DNA of 32,648 nt from Candidatus Melainabacteria bacterium (GTDB lineage: Bacteria; Cyanobacteriota; Vampirovibrionia; 2-02-FULL-35-15): assembly GCA_016201905.1 (NCBI GenBank), contig JACQBQ010000020.1, positions 1-32,648 of the forward strand, written 5' to 3'. The position numbers and the translations under genes were made by a program. The notes under the pieces were generated by a model that was given only the letters and a program-made list of their open reading frames with translations, was not told the DNA's origin and made no database searches. Positions 16,173-24,721 of this stretch are shown piece by piece (the stretch's first letter is position 1; each line of letters opens with the position of its first letter).

Positions 16173-18047
16173 ATGCCAGATGGACTAACCTTACTAAGAG
16201 CTCTAACCAGACCTGATGCGGGAGGAGCACCTACACCTCAGCAAATACGAGATAGAGTTGCTCAGAGACTAAGAGGAATAGATACAAATAATGATGGTAC
16301 TATCACTCAAGGTGAACTAGATGCTTTTGTAGCAACTGCTAATGGTCAGAATTTAACTGCTGCTATAGGTTTAGGTGATGATGCATTTGCTGGCTCACCT
16401 GACAGAGATCAATTAATTACAGCTAGAAATTATTTAAGTACTTACTATACTTTGATTAGGAATAATCCAGGACAACCGATACCGCCACCACCACCACTTG
16501 TTGTTCCAGGTCCACTTCCAGCTGGTGCTCCACTAACTCCCTTAATTAACTTACAAGGTGGACCAGGTCAAGCTTATACATTTAATTATAATATTGCTGG
16601 TAACCCACTACTTATAAGACCAACTGTTTCTCCGCTTGCACAAAGCCTTGCAGCTACCAGAATGCAGGGTAGCTCTTATAATATTGACCCAGGCAGAGCA
16701 AGAGCTATAGCTCAGCAAGCCTGGCAAGAAGGCGGAGGTACTATCAATGGACTTGTAAGAAGATTATTTGAAAATGATGATCCTTCTGGGATGCGAATAA
16801 TTAGAATGGAAGAGTTAGTAGGTGCATTTCAGCTGCTTACTACAGCAGAACAAAGAACTCAGTTTTGGCAAGAAACTGCACAGTACATAAGAACACAATT
16901 TGCAGAAGGTGCTAGGCAAGATGCTTTTGATTCATTTCTTGCATTGATTTCAAGTACAGACTGGAATAGTTTAAGTGGGATTGCAGGATTTAGAGAATTT
17001 ATGTTTGATGGTGGCAGGACAATGGCTGGAGCAGGTCCTGCAAATTCAGTTTTTGCAAGCTACAACGGAAACCTTTTAGATAGAGGTGCATTCACATCAA
17101 TGTCCTTAATTAGAGATGCAGCTGGAAACTTACAGTACATTGAGACTTCTTTACGAGTGCCTCAGACAAATTTAATGAGATATATCACTGGTACCGGAAC
17201 AGGTAATGCTCCAGGTCCAAGCAATACCCCAGGCCCAGGTAATACTGGTGGTCCAGGTATGGGAGGTCCTTCTGCACCAGGTTCACCACCAGCTCCAAAC
17301 CCACAACCGCAAGTACAGCCACAAACACAATTACAGACAATTCAAACAGCAAAACAGTTTTTGCAAACTAGAGGAAGACTATCAGTAGCTCTACAAAATT
17401 GGAATATTAATGTAGCACCTACGGCAGCTGATCTGCCAAACCTTCTAACACTTCTTAGACAAATTCGAATTTACAAAGCAGGGCTTGCAGCAGGACATGC
17501 AGATTTAACACAAGTTAATGAATTAGAGTCTCAGCTTGCAGTTATGATAACTCAATTACAAAGCTCAATACTGGGTGCATTTATTCCAAATATAAATGCA
17601 ACAGCTCAGGCAAATATAACAGCATTAGGATTACAATCTGCAGGAGATGGATCATTTACCAAGACTAACTACAGTGGAAGGTATTTTGTGCAATCAGATG
17701 GTAGTATATTTTACACGGGTGGGATGACGCCATCCGGAGCAGTAAATGGATGTACTTATAGAGGTGGCAGTTGGCATAATACTAGACCAGAAGATTATAG
17801 ACCAATGGCAGGGACAATACCGACAGCAAATACTGCAAGTCCACAAGATAGAATAGCAATGATAGTAAGGTATATGGAGTTAGTTCAGGTAGCAGGAAGA
17901 AATGGAGTTTATCGCCGCCCAGGTTTTAATGGGGAGTATATTGCTCAAAGAGACGGATCAATATTTCATACAGCTTCAGGATGGACATATGAAAACTTTG
18001 CATGGAATCCTTCTGGAGGTCCTCGTAGAGCACCTATGTTTCCCTAG
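16173..18047 (+). CDS. EF-hand protein with Pro-rich linkers and C-terminal DGSIF repeats
   Basis: 624 residues, no overall family recognised. A canonical EF-hand calcium loop is present at residues 37-48, DTNNDGTITQGE, with all liganding positions (D1, N3, D5, T7, T9, E12). A second degenerate loop may be DDPSGMRIIRME near residue 205. Pro-rich linkers lie near 100-125 and 345-385 (GPSNTPGPGNTGGPG type). At the C-terminus two copies of a short module occur (about 492-530 and 577-613), each with an aromatic-Gly approach, [SN]G.Y, then DGSIF[YH]T. There is no signal peptide, which leaves export or a cytoplasmic role open. It is Q/A/N-rich with few lysines, unlike neighbouring proteins. The start ATG has no strong ribosome site. 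Confidence 0.7.
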   Translation: MPDGLTLLRALTRPDAGGAPTPQQIRDRVAQRLRGIDTNNDGTITQGELDAFVATANGQNLTAAIGLGDDAFAGSPDRDQLITARNYLSTYYTLIRNNPGQPIPPPPPLVVPGPLPAGAPLTPLINLQGGPGQAYTFNYNIAGNPLLIRPTVSPLAQSLAATRMQGSSYNIDPGRARAIAQQAWQEGGGTINGLVRRLFENDDPSGMRIIRMEELVGAFQLLTTAEQRTQFWQETAQYIRTQFAEGARQDAFDSFLALISSTDWNSLSGIAGFREFMFDGGRTMAGAGPANSVFASYNGNLLDRGAFTSMSLIRDAAGNLQYIETSLRVPQTNLMRYITGTGTGNAPGPSNTPGPGNTGGPGMGGPSAPGSPPAPNPQPQVQPQTQLQTIQTAKQFLQTRGRLSVALQNWNINVAPTAADLPNLLTLLRQIRIYKAGLAAGHADLTQVNELESQLAVMITQLQSSILGAFIPNINATAQANITALGLQSAGDGSFTKTNYSGRYFVQSDGSIFYTGGMTPSGAVNGCTYRGGSWHNTRPEDYRPMAGTIPTANTASPQDRIAMIVRYMELVQVAGRNGVYRRPGFNGEYIAQRDGSIFHTASGWTYENFAWNPSGGPRRAPMFP

Positions 18048-18116
18048 TTAGACTTCACGATTATTTCTTTTGATTATAGGATCATATTTGAGAGGATAAG
18101 AGTATAAGAAAAAATA

Positions 18117-20099
18117 ATGAAAGAATCTCTTAAATTGTTAAATGTTGAATCAGCTGGCTTTGAAGATGTAGGAAGTGCTTCTCGTGTTATGAAGGTCGAT
18201 GAAGATATTTTGGCTGAGGCTAAGAAAATATCTGATTTAACAGAACAAGAAAGTTTTTTAAGAAAAATCTTAGAAAAAGATCCTTTTGGATATGTTAGCT
18301 CTAAGTGCTACTTAGCCACACTTGTAAAAAACAAAGATCCAAAATATGCATGTGATCTTATACTGTCAGCTTGCCAGGCTGATTTTTTAAATCCAAATAA
18401 TTACCTTATATTTGCTGAAATTGCTGCTGAACATAAAGCATGGTTAGTTGCTAGAGATACTTTAATGATAGTTAAATGGCTGTGTAGTGATGCCAGTAAA
18501 GATATTCTTGAAAAATTAAAATCATTAAATACATTGGTTCTTGAAAGTATTAAAAATAAAGTAGAAGATAATTCAAAAGACAAATTCTGGTCTAATAAAT
18601 CACCGGATAAATATTCGATTTTGTTAAAATTGCATAATCGATCTAAAATAAAAAAAGTAATTGATTATTCATTTAAGCTGCTAGATGTTTTTCCTGAAGA
18701 TAAGGAGAATTATGAAACGGTTATTAGAGCATTGTCTTTGACTCAAAATAGGGAAGCTATAAATCGCTTTATTGAATATGTGCAGAAAAACCTAAGTGCT
18801 GATATAGCAAGTCAAAATTTGTACCTGGGTATTGCTTATCACTTTTTGTCAGATTTTGATACTTCGCTCTCTTATCTGCAGGAAGTATTAAAAAAAGATG
18901 TTATTAATCCAAATGCATTATATTATTTAGCTTTAAATTTTCTAATTAAAAATGATCTAAAAAACTTTGTTTCAACATTTAATAAAATCATTCCTCCTCC
19001 AAAAGATTATTTTATAGCGCTTTACTTTATTTCTGGTGCAATTTCAAGTCTTGAAATAAAAACGACTAAATTCCCAGATCAGAAAAATATTTCGCGAGAA
19101 GTCACATTGGTTATAAAAAAGCTTTTACAAAACAAACAGGATGAACTTGCTCATTTTATAATAAAGCAATTTAAAAAATTAAATTACTATTCGATTTTAG
19201 AGTTTTTACAGCCTAATTTGGCAGAACTCTTTATTAGAGACAATTGCTTTGACCATGCAAGAGAAGTCCTAAAAGATTGTACAGATTTTGAAGTATATAG
19301 ATTAAATGCTTGGATGTATAGATTAGAAGGAAAAGAAGATTTAGCTGAAGAAGAATTAGTAAAGTACAGAAAAAGCTGGATACCAGATAAAGATTCCGGT
19401 ATATTTCCTCGACCAGTAGATTTAAATTTACCTGATAAAGCACCTGATGATATTGAACAAATATTTAAGTTTCTAGAAAGTGCATATAGTCAGGCTAAAG
19501 AAATGATTCATCAATTTTCACTTGAGTATGGTTTGAACATAATGACGTGTATAGAAACTGTTTGTCAGGATTGTTGTAAAAAAACCTTTCCAGCTGTTAC
19601 GTATACTGAATATCTTTATATGAGATATTGGCTTGAAAAGCAGTCGGAAGAATTTAAAAACGATATATATAAAAAGTCAAATGAAATAGTTAACTTATAC
19701 AGGGAAAGGTATAAAAAAGATCCACCGTTTGTGTGTAATGAGTCTTCTAACATTCGTAAAGAATATCCTTATAATTTCACTTTTACCTGTCCTTACCTGG
19801 GAGATAATAAATGCAATATTTATGAAGCAAGGCCATTTGATTGTCGTTCATATGGCTATGGTACAGATGACGGTTTTAGGCATAAAAGTTGTAAATATTT
19901 TTTTGATCAAGTAAAGGCAGCATCAAGACTGACCTTGGAAAGAAAAGCTATAAATATAAGATCTTTTTTTGAATTTGCTAAACTGACCGATGAAAAACTA
20001 ATTGGTAGAAGGATTGTTGCACCAATACCTGTCTGGTTTGCTCAAAGCCATGAAGAAACTTTAAAAAAGATTAATAATGATATTTCAAAGAGTAGTTAG
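18117..20099 (+). CDS. TPR-repeat protein fused to a YkgJ-type cysteine cluster domain
   Basis: 660 residues. The first roughly 420 are helical with TPR-like features (for example ASQNLYLGIAYHFLSDFDTS at 231-250, followed by NPNALYYLALNFLIKNDLK). The C-terminal part has the YkgJ/UPF0153 cysteine pattern: Cys478, 483, 486, 487 (CIETVCQDCC), Cys540, Cys558, Cys566, Cys576 (CPYLGDNKCNIYEARPFDC) and Cys592. YkgJ-type domains bind zinc or an iron-sulfur cluster and are of unknown function. The fusion suggests that a scaffold recruits this domain to a partner. It starts 69 nt after the EF-hand gene on the same strand. The domain calls are sound; the role is unknown. Confidence 0.78.
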   Translation: MKESLKLLNVESAGFEDVGSASRVMKVDEDILAEAKKISDLTEQESFLRKILEKDPFGYVSSKCYLATLVKNKDPKYACDLILSACQADFLNPNNYLIFAEIAAEHKAWLVARDTLMIVKWLCSDASKDILEKLKSLNTLVLESIKNKVEDNSKDKFWSNKSPDKYSILLKLHNRSKIKKVIDYSFKLLDVFPEDKENYETVIRALSLTQNREAINRFIEYVQKNLSADIASQNLYLGIAYHFLSDFDTSLSYLQEVLKKDVINPNALYYLALNFLIKNDLKNFVSTFNKIIPPPKDYFIALYFISGAISSLEIKTTKFPDQKNISREVTLVIKKLLQNKQDELAHFIIKQFKKLNYYSILEFLQPNLAELFIRDNCFDHAREVLKDCTDFEVYRLNAWMYRLEGKEDLAEEELVKYRKSWIPDKDSGIFPRPVDLNLPDKAPDDIEQIFKFLESAYSQAKEMIHQFSLEYGLNIMTCIETVCQDCCKKTFPAVTYTEYLYMRYWLEKQSEEFKNDIYKKSNEIVNLYRERYKKDPPFVCNESSNIRKEYPYNFTFTCPYLGDNKCNIYEARPFDCRSYGYGTDDGFRHKSCKYFFDQVKAASRLTLERKAINIRSFFEFAKLTDEKLIGRRIVAPIPVWFAQSHEETLKKINNDISKSS

Positions 20100-20120
20100 T
20101 AAACAACAAATAAAAACTAT

Positions 20121-20507
20121 TTACCCTCTGTGAGTTGACTCAAAATAGGTGATTACTCTAAAGCCCATATATTCTTGGTCTACCTTAGTTTTAGGATCAG
20201 CAACATACACTTTGAGATATTCTCCTTTTGAGTCTGTTTGTATCTGAGCTCCAAGGATGGTTTTTAAGTCACAAACTTCATAATTAAATTTTATTCTTGC
20301 TGCCTCTATTAATTTATTAGGTACGTATGGAATTATTCTAAGCCCCATATAAGTAGGAGCTAATTTAATTTGATCATTAGTTACATAAGCCTTTATGTAT
20401 GGGCCTTGTTCATCATTTCCAATATCTGCTGTAATAAGATTTGGTTCTGTAGAACGATGTTGGGCTACGAAAGTCTTTCTAGCTGTAATTAAATCTTGAA
20501 TTTTCAT
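20121..20507 (-). CDS. Small protein with two tandem copies of an unknown domain
   Basis: 128 residues, convergent with the TPR-YkgJ gene (21 nt between stops). The sequence is an internal duplication: residues about 26-62 (IGNDEQGPYIKAYV...YMGLRIIPYV) and about 86-122 (IQTDSKGEYLKVYV...YMGFRVITYF) align, sharing G.Y[IL]K.YV and YMG[LF]R[IV]..Y. Each half is probably a small beta sheet. No signal peptide. The ribosome site is strong (GGAGAT, about 5 nt before ATG). I know no family; the duplication suggests a pseudo-twofold ligand-binding or structural protein. Confidence 0.65.
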   Translation of the reverse strand: MKIQDLITARKTFVAQHRSTEPNLITADIGNDEQGPYIKAYVTNDQIKLAPTYMGLRIIPYVPNKLIEAARIKFNYEVCDLKTILGAQIQTDSKGEYLKVYVADPKTKVDQEYMGFRVITYFESTHRG

Positions 20508-20660
20508 GGCTATCTCCTAAGTTATAAATTTATTTTAAACTAAGAAATATAAAATAGTACAAAAAAACTTTTTCATACCTGATTCATACATAGCTGAATA
20601 ATATGCCAACTTTAATCTGGTCAAAAATAACTAATATAGATGAACTCAAGGGAAAATGAG

Positions 20661-21476
20661 TCAGTCTGTAACTATCCGAAGTTTTCCCACTACTTCATTC
20701 TTATTAGGATCAAAATGATTTCCTACATCTATAAAATTTAATGTAAAGGGAACAGGTGGATTACTCTGAAAATAATCAACCACAAACAGTGGAACGTCAA
20801 TGGGTAAAATTCTAGTTTCTATTTTTACATTCCCGTTTTCTAATGATACAAATTTGAGCTGTACACCATCTTTAGATATGCCATCTTTATCTATATATTT
20901 TCTGATAGCAGCTGTCTGTGCTAAGACCTTAGTTGCTTGTGGATCATGCGCTATATCAATCTCTCTTGACTCAATAAATATAGGAAAGCCATATCTGTAA
21001 AGAGATAAATTTTTAATACTTTCTGGAAAAGATTCAGTTAATTTAATGGGTGGTTCATTACGCAAGTCTTCTGGAGTTATTATAGTTAAAAGCCCATCTT
21101 TTTGTCTGGAGTAAATAAAATCAACATCTTTACTGGCTCTACTTGCAAGAGCAGAGACTATAAATTTTTGTGCTGACTTGCTTATATTTTGTTTTTCTAG
21201 TGCACCATAAATATGCTCAGGGTCTAGTAATGCCACAACAACTTCTTTAGTATCTTTTTTATAAACAACTTGTAGGAGTGGTAAGCTGGGAAGTGCTTTA
21301 TATAATTCTGCTAATTCTATAGAGCCATCTTTGATTGGCTCCTTAGTTATAATCTTTCTTTCAATTTGTGGTTTAGCCGATAATTCTTTATTACGATCTG
21401 GATCTTTACCGGTGCAGCCTAACCCTAGTGGCAGAGCAGACAAAAAAGCTGTAGCAATTGTTATTGGTCTAACCAT
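20661..21476 (-). CDS. Putative lipoprotein of unknown function
   Basis: 271 residues. The N-terminus MVRPITIATAFLSALPLGLG is hydrophobic and is followed by Cys21-Thr-Gly-Lys-Asp, like a lipoprotein signal, although the box LGLGC is not ideal (Leu at -2 and Gly at -3). The mature part is charged, alpha/beta by eye, with no motif I recognise. An AGGA lies 11 nt before the ATG. Its start resembles that of the secreted protein at 27398-28099 (both MV..., then AFL), which may hint at a shared exported family. It probably faces the periplasm. Confidence 0.6.
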   Translation of the reverse strand: MVRPITIATAFLSALPLGLGCTGKDPDRNKELSAKPQIERKIITKEPIKDGSIELAELYKALPSLPLLQVVYKKDTKEVVVALLDPEHIYGALEKQNISKSAQKFIVSALASRASKDVDFIYSRQKDGLLTIITPEDLRNEPPIKLTESFPESIKNLSLYRYGFPIFIESREIDIAHDPQATKVLAQTAAIRKYIDKDGISKDGVQLKFVSLENGNVKIETRILPIDVPLFVVDYFQSNPPVPFTLNFIDVGNHFDPNKNEVVGKLRIVTD

Positions 21477-21687
21477 AATCTATCAATCCTAAAATTATAA
21501 ATAAAATGCTAGTTAATTCTAACCACAACGGTGTGGCTAGTCAATATAGAGATACTTGGTTAACAGAGTCTTTTATTGCCTAAAAGGCGTCGAAATAATC
21601 TTGGATAAGTTTTCAGGAAGACTGTTTTAAGGAAGTTGCTAGTAGTAATTTTTAAACCAAAGTTAAGAATTCAATACTAATATTTTT

Positions 21688-21957
21688 TTATCTCTCAAGT
21701 AAGTAATCTTCAAATCTTTTAATTGCCTCAAGCATGTTTTTCCTACAAAAACTTACTCTACAATTTCTATTACCATAGTCGTAATAGTTACTTGGTGTGA
21801 GAAGAACACCTTTCTTTTCTACAACATCAGTACAAAATTCTTCTGCATCCTCAATTTGAAAATATTTTCCACCATCTGAAAAGGAAGCAGGTTTACTATT
21901 TAAGACACCTATATATAAAGGCTTCTTACTTAACTTAAGTACGTTTTTTAATACCAA
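21688..21957 (-). pseudogene. C-terminal remnant of a PLP aminotransferase (class I/II)
   Basis: About 90 codons that read like the last part of an aspartate/alanine-type aminotransferase: DAEEFC..VVEKKGVLLTPS, then YGNRNCRVSFCRKNMLEAIKRFEDYL, matching the family's GVLL.PG...FR[IV][SG]F.[RK]..M.EA[LI]...EE[YF]L ending. The PLP-lysine and the whole large domain (some 300 residues) are missing. The frame continues upstream a little into the start of the divergent gene but carries no further homology that I can see. The TTG start is probably not used. This is a truncated relic, perhaps cut when the downstream membrane gene was inserted. Confidence 0.6.
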
Positions 21958-21966
21958 GCTTTGTTG

Positions 21967-21972
21967 TATAAT
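21967..21972 (+). promoter_or_regulatory. Candidate -10 box for the membrane glycosyltransferase gene
   Basis: Perfect TATAAT at 21967-21972, with only a T-run at the -35 position. It overlaps the first codons of the longest open frame (TTG at 21961) and is the reason for choosing the later GTG start at 21994. Confidence 0.4.
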
Positions 21973-21993
21973 AGTAAGAATATAATAAATATT

Positions 21994-23334
21994 GTGGCAA
22001 ATAGAAACAACTCGCTCTTAGTCCTGATTATTGGATGGCTTACTATAGCTGGAATTTATGTAAGTCATACACCGCCGAATCATAGATCATACGACTTTAA
22101 TGGTCATGTAGATTACACAAAAATTATTGTTAATGAGTCAAGATTACCAAAGCCTAATTTCAAGGAAGTAGCAGAAGGAGTACAGCCACCACTTTATTAT
22201 TTTTTAAATAGTTTAATAGCTGGAGATTTGTTAAAAATTAATAAAAAATCAATTAATATTGACAGTGAAAAAATTAATAAGCTTCTGGAAGAAAAAAAAA
22301 TTAAACATTTAAATATTATAAGAGGCATGTCAGTACTGTACGGTTTAATAACACTAATTACAATTTTTTGGTTACTTAATAAAACTACAAGCAATATCCT
22401 AATGCAGCTACTCGTTTTATTTTTTATTGCAAGTACCCCTAGATTTGTTTTTATTTTTTCAACTTATAACAATGATTCACTTGCAATTATGTTTTCAATT
22501 TTAATCATTGCACTTTCTTACAAATTAAACTTAAATTGGTCATGGGATGCTGCTTATAGGCTTTTGCTGGTTTCTATACTTGGAGTTTACTCAAAGTGTA
22601 GTGTAATTTTATGTATTGGAATTATTGTTTTAATGTGTTGCAAAAATATATTTTTCTTAAAACCACTTGAAAAAAACAAAAAGCAGTTAGTTACAATACT
22701 TATCTTGGCTGTGTTATCTATTTTCCCCTGGTTCTTAATGCACGACTATCGCTATACAGGTAATTTATTCCCTAACAATTATGAAAATGTAAGTTACAAA
22801 AAAATTAAAATTGAGCAATTAAAGTCAACTTTAAAAATGGTCTTTAGAATTCCACTTATACAGAGTGAGCCCCATGAGTGGAATGACCCATGGGCTCATG
22901 TTTACCCGATGCAAAGCTCAAAGAAAAATGACTACTGGGCTTATTCATTTGTAAGTTCTATTATTGGATTATTTATTTTTCAAAATCCATCTGTAAATGT
23001 CGTTTGGATTATGCTATTTATTCATCTTATTGTCTACATTTATGGAGTCTCACAAATATTTAAGTCAGAAATTAATAAGTTATGTGGTTTGTTTATCTTA
23101 TTAAGCCATGTTGGTCAAATGGTTCATCTTCCATATATTTATTCAATTCACCAAGGCTGGCATATGGATTACCGTTATATATCCTGGTGTTTTTTACCTT
23201 GGGCAATTCTTTATGCAAGTACATTAGAAAATAAAGGGAAGTTCTATTCTTGGTTTTTTGAAAGAATATTAATAATAGGAATTATTGTTCACATTTATTT
23301 TTTAGCAACAGTTAGTGGAAACTCATTTGCTTAA
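21994..23334 (+). CDS. Polytopic membrane protein, GT-C-like glycosyltransferase
   Basis: About 446 residues with many membrane segments. After the first helix the sequence has DFNGHVDYTKIIVNESRLP followed by GVQPPLYYF, the arrangement of the first periplasmic loop in PMT/ArnT-like GT-C enzymes, where the acidic residue is catalytic. Further helices, FSTYNNDSLAIMFS and YRYISW, are consistent with this. Such enzymes move a sugar from polyprenyl phosphate to protein or lipid on the periplasmic side. The TATAAT at 21967 suggests that translation begins at GTG 21994 rather than TTG 21961; neither has a clear ribosome site. Family by architecture, not proven. Confidence 0.6.
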   Translation: MANRNNSLLVLIIGWLTIAGIYVSHTPPNHRSYDFNGHVDYTKIIVNESRLPKPNFKEVAEGVQPPLYYFLNSLIAGDLLKINKKSINIDSEKINKLLEEKKIKHLNIIRGMSVLYGLITLITIFWLLNKTTSNILMQLLVLFFIASTPRFVFIFSTYNNDSLAIMFSILIIALSYKLNLNWSWDAAYRLLLVSILGVYSKCSVILCIGIIVLMCCKNIFFLKPLEKNKKQLVTILILAVLSIFPWFLMHDYRYTGNLFPNNYENVSYKKIKIEQLKSTLKMVFRIPLIQSEPHEWNDPWAHVYPMQSSKKNDYWAYSFVSSIIGLFIFQNPSVNVVWIMLFIHLIVYIYGVSQIFKSEINKLCGLFILLSHVGQMVHLPYIYSIHQGWHMDYRYISWCFLPWAILYASTLENKGKFYSWFFERILIIGIIVHIYFLATVSGNSFA

Positions 23335-23423
23335 TCATTTACTAAATATTTACCTCTTCTTGGACCGTGCCCTGGAAGAGCTCATCTCGAAAGTACTTCT
23401 ATGAGAATGTAGCATTTTTCTGA

Positions 23424-23514
23424 CAAAATGGACTTACATAAAAGTGAAACCCATACCCTTAAGCGGAACGTGGAGCGAAGGGTATGGGCAAGCAAAAAAA
23501 AGTAAGCCCATTTG
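23424..23514. repeat. Nested palindromic element (REP/BIME-like)
   Basis: Outer arms CAAAATGGACTTAC (23424-23437) and GTAAGCCCATTTG (23502-23514) are imperfect complements. Inside, CCCATACCCTT (23450-23460) and AAGGGTATGGG (23478-23488) form a perfect 11-bp stem with a 17-base loop. GGGCAAGC follows, a sequence shared with the palindromes of the neighbouring 160-bp arms. Confidence 0.55.
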
Positions 23515-23573
23515 AAGTTTTGCTAGGAAAACATAAGTTTCTTCTATAAGACTTTTGAGATAGCTTCGAAGGG

Positions 23574-23640
23574 TGTGGAGCTTGTACTTACCCCATAGAT
23601 CATATTAAAGCGAATGAGTTTTTGGGAGTGGCTGTGTGAA
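23574..23640 (+). repeat. Oriented island repeat, copy A
   Basis: Contains GGAGCTTGTACTTACCCC, ATAGATCATATTAAAG and GAATGAGTTTTTGGGAG followed by TGGCTGTGTGA. It lacks the 5' GGACAG/hairpin part. It ends 12 bp before the left arm of the long inverted repeat. Confidence 0.75.
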
Positions 23641-23652
23641 AAAGACCAGAGT

Positions 23653-23813
23653 AATAAACCGACTTCTTTTTTAACTTCGCTATCCCTGGGGCAAGCCCGC
23701 AGGGTATTTCGCGAAGTTAATGACTTAGTCACCAGTCGTCGGAGAAGTCGGTTTGTTATTCGTCGCTTATATTTCTCGTGGCAAGCCACGGAGTATTACG
23801 CTCCTTCATAATA
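23653..23813 (+). repeat. Long inverted repeat, left arm (about 160 bp)
   Basis: Matches the complement of 25277-25437 with about four substitutions and one T-run length change. It is a chain of hairpins: an outer pair AACCGACTTCT / AGAAGTCGGTT, an AACTTCGC/GCGAAGTT stem (23673-23680, 23711-23718) with an inner CCCTG...CAGGG around GGCAAGCC, and a terminal CTCGTGGCAAGCCACGGAG hairpin (23775-23793). It has no transposase, as expected of a MITE- or REP-like element. Confidence 0.85.
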
Positions 23814-24161
23814 AATCCAAACACTTTTCAGATTTTTTTTATTTTATCTGCTTTACTCTTGTCTTTAGCATTAATAATTTTTCTTCCTAATCCTGCAGAA
23901 AAAACACATATCTTAAGCTATGGTTTATTTGGTTTTATATCAATTAAAGATGTAACCTCTAAGGTACAAGGTACACTTAAATCATTATTATTGTCTCTGA
24001 CCTACCCTTTGTTCATAGATATGCTTGATGAGTGCTTTCAATGGTTATTGCCATACAGGGTTGGAAAAGTTAGGGATGCCATGATAAACATACGGTGGAT
24101 TTTTATAGGAATTTCACTGTTTTTGAGACCCAATAAACAAAGACTACAAAAAACCATATGA
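23778..24161 (+). CDS. VanZ-like membrane protein, 5' end replaced by a repeat
   Basis: The C-terminal two thirds fit the VanZ family: hydrophobic helix 1, then EKTHILSYGLFGFIS (the family's K..H...Y motif), YPLFIDMLDECFQWLLPYR and VRDAMINI, corresponding to the conserved DE..Q...P.R...D...N. VanZ proteins are small integral membrane proteins; one confers low-level teicoplanin resistance, but most have no known job. The only in-frame start before helix 1 is a GTG inside the terminal hairpin of the inverted-repeat arm, so the first 12 residues are encoded by repeat sequence. The native start seems lost. Either the arm now supplies the start, or this is a pseudogene. Confidence 0.55.
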   Translation: MASHGVLRSFIINPNTFQIFFILSALLLSLALIIFLPNPAEKTHILSYGLFGFISIKDVTSKVQGTLKSLLLSLTYPLFIDMLDECFQWLLPYRVGKVRDAMINIRWIFIGISLFLRPNKQRLQKTI

Positions 24162-24257
24162 AGATTTAGCTTTTTGTAGAAGATTACTTACATGATATTA
24201 TCTATTTCATTTCTTTATTTGTAGTTTAGATGGTAGATATTTGGGAAGAATGTCTAC

Positions 24258-24479
24258 ATGAACAATTCCTGGAAAAGAAGCCCTTATATTTTTGAGCTAT
24301 GCTCATTTAAATTAAGGGACTCAAATAAGTGGCGTCCACAAGTAATGCTAAAAAACTTAATTTCTCATGTAACAGCTCCTCTTTCATGGGACATTGAATT
24401 GAATTCTGCAGAAGATGCAAATGAATATGCAGAAAATAGAATTTTTGAATATCTTGAATCTAATTTATATAATTCCTAA
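24258..24479 (+). CDS. Small hypothetical protein, 73 residues
   Basis: ATG-started frame beginning MNNSWKRSPYIFEL and ending with an acidic, helical stretch (AEDANEYAENRIFEYLES). GGAAG lies about 11 nt upstream. There is no signal peptide, membrane helix or known motif. It sits between the VanZ-like gene and repeat copy B on the same strand. The composition (W, Y and acidic clusters) looks protein-like rather than random, but confidence is limited by size. Confidence 0.45.
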   Translation: MNNSWKRSPYIFELCSFKLRDSNKWRPQVMLKNLISHVTAPLSWDIELNSAEDANEYAENRIFEYLESNLYNS

Positions 24480-24574
24480 CATGATATCTCAAAAGCTAAT
24501 ATCCTGATTTATTAAGTTCTTCTCTGTGAGCCCAATATCTTCAAGTTCAGAAAAATATTTGCACTATTTTGTAT

Positions 24575-24632
24575 GCATTCAGAACTTGTGCTTACCCGAT
24601 AGATCAGATTAAAAGGAGGAATATTCTTGAGG
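24575..24632 (+). repeat. Oriented island repeat, copy B (partial)
   Basis: ATTCAGAACTTGTGCTTACC then GATAGATCAGATTAAAAGGAGG. It lacks the internal hairpin (ATTCA joins directly to GAAC), and its 3' part is diverged. Confidence 0.7.
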
Positions 24633-24721
24633 AACCATCATAGTTATACAGTCGTATAACTGATATCTCTTGTAACGGATGATTTAATTAGTTGATTATG
24701 AATGCTAGGATTTTACATAAA

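Larger units (their letters stand above)
23335..23777. other. Gene-free stretch made of repeats and palindromes
   Basis: 443 bases after the membrane gene. It holds a nested palindrome (23424-23514), one copy of the oriented repeat (23574-23640) and most of the left arm of the long inverted repeat (from 23653). Frames open on either strand here are within the repeats and are not convincing genes. Confidence 0.6.

Noticed and set aside
21600-21635. Very degenerate extra copy of the island repeat
   Set aside because: ATAAGTTTTCAGGAAGACTG resembles the 3' part of copy E, but it is too short and diverged to accept.
23614-23811. Plus-strand frame through the left arm
   Set aside because: It lies entirely inside repeat sequence and has no recognisable protein character.
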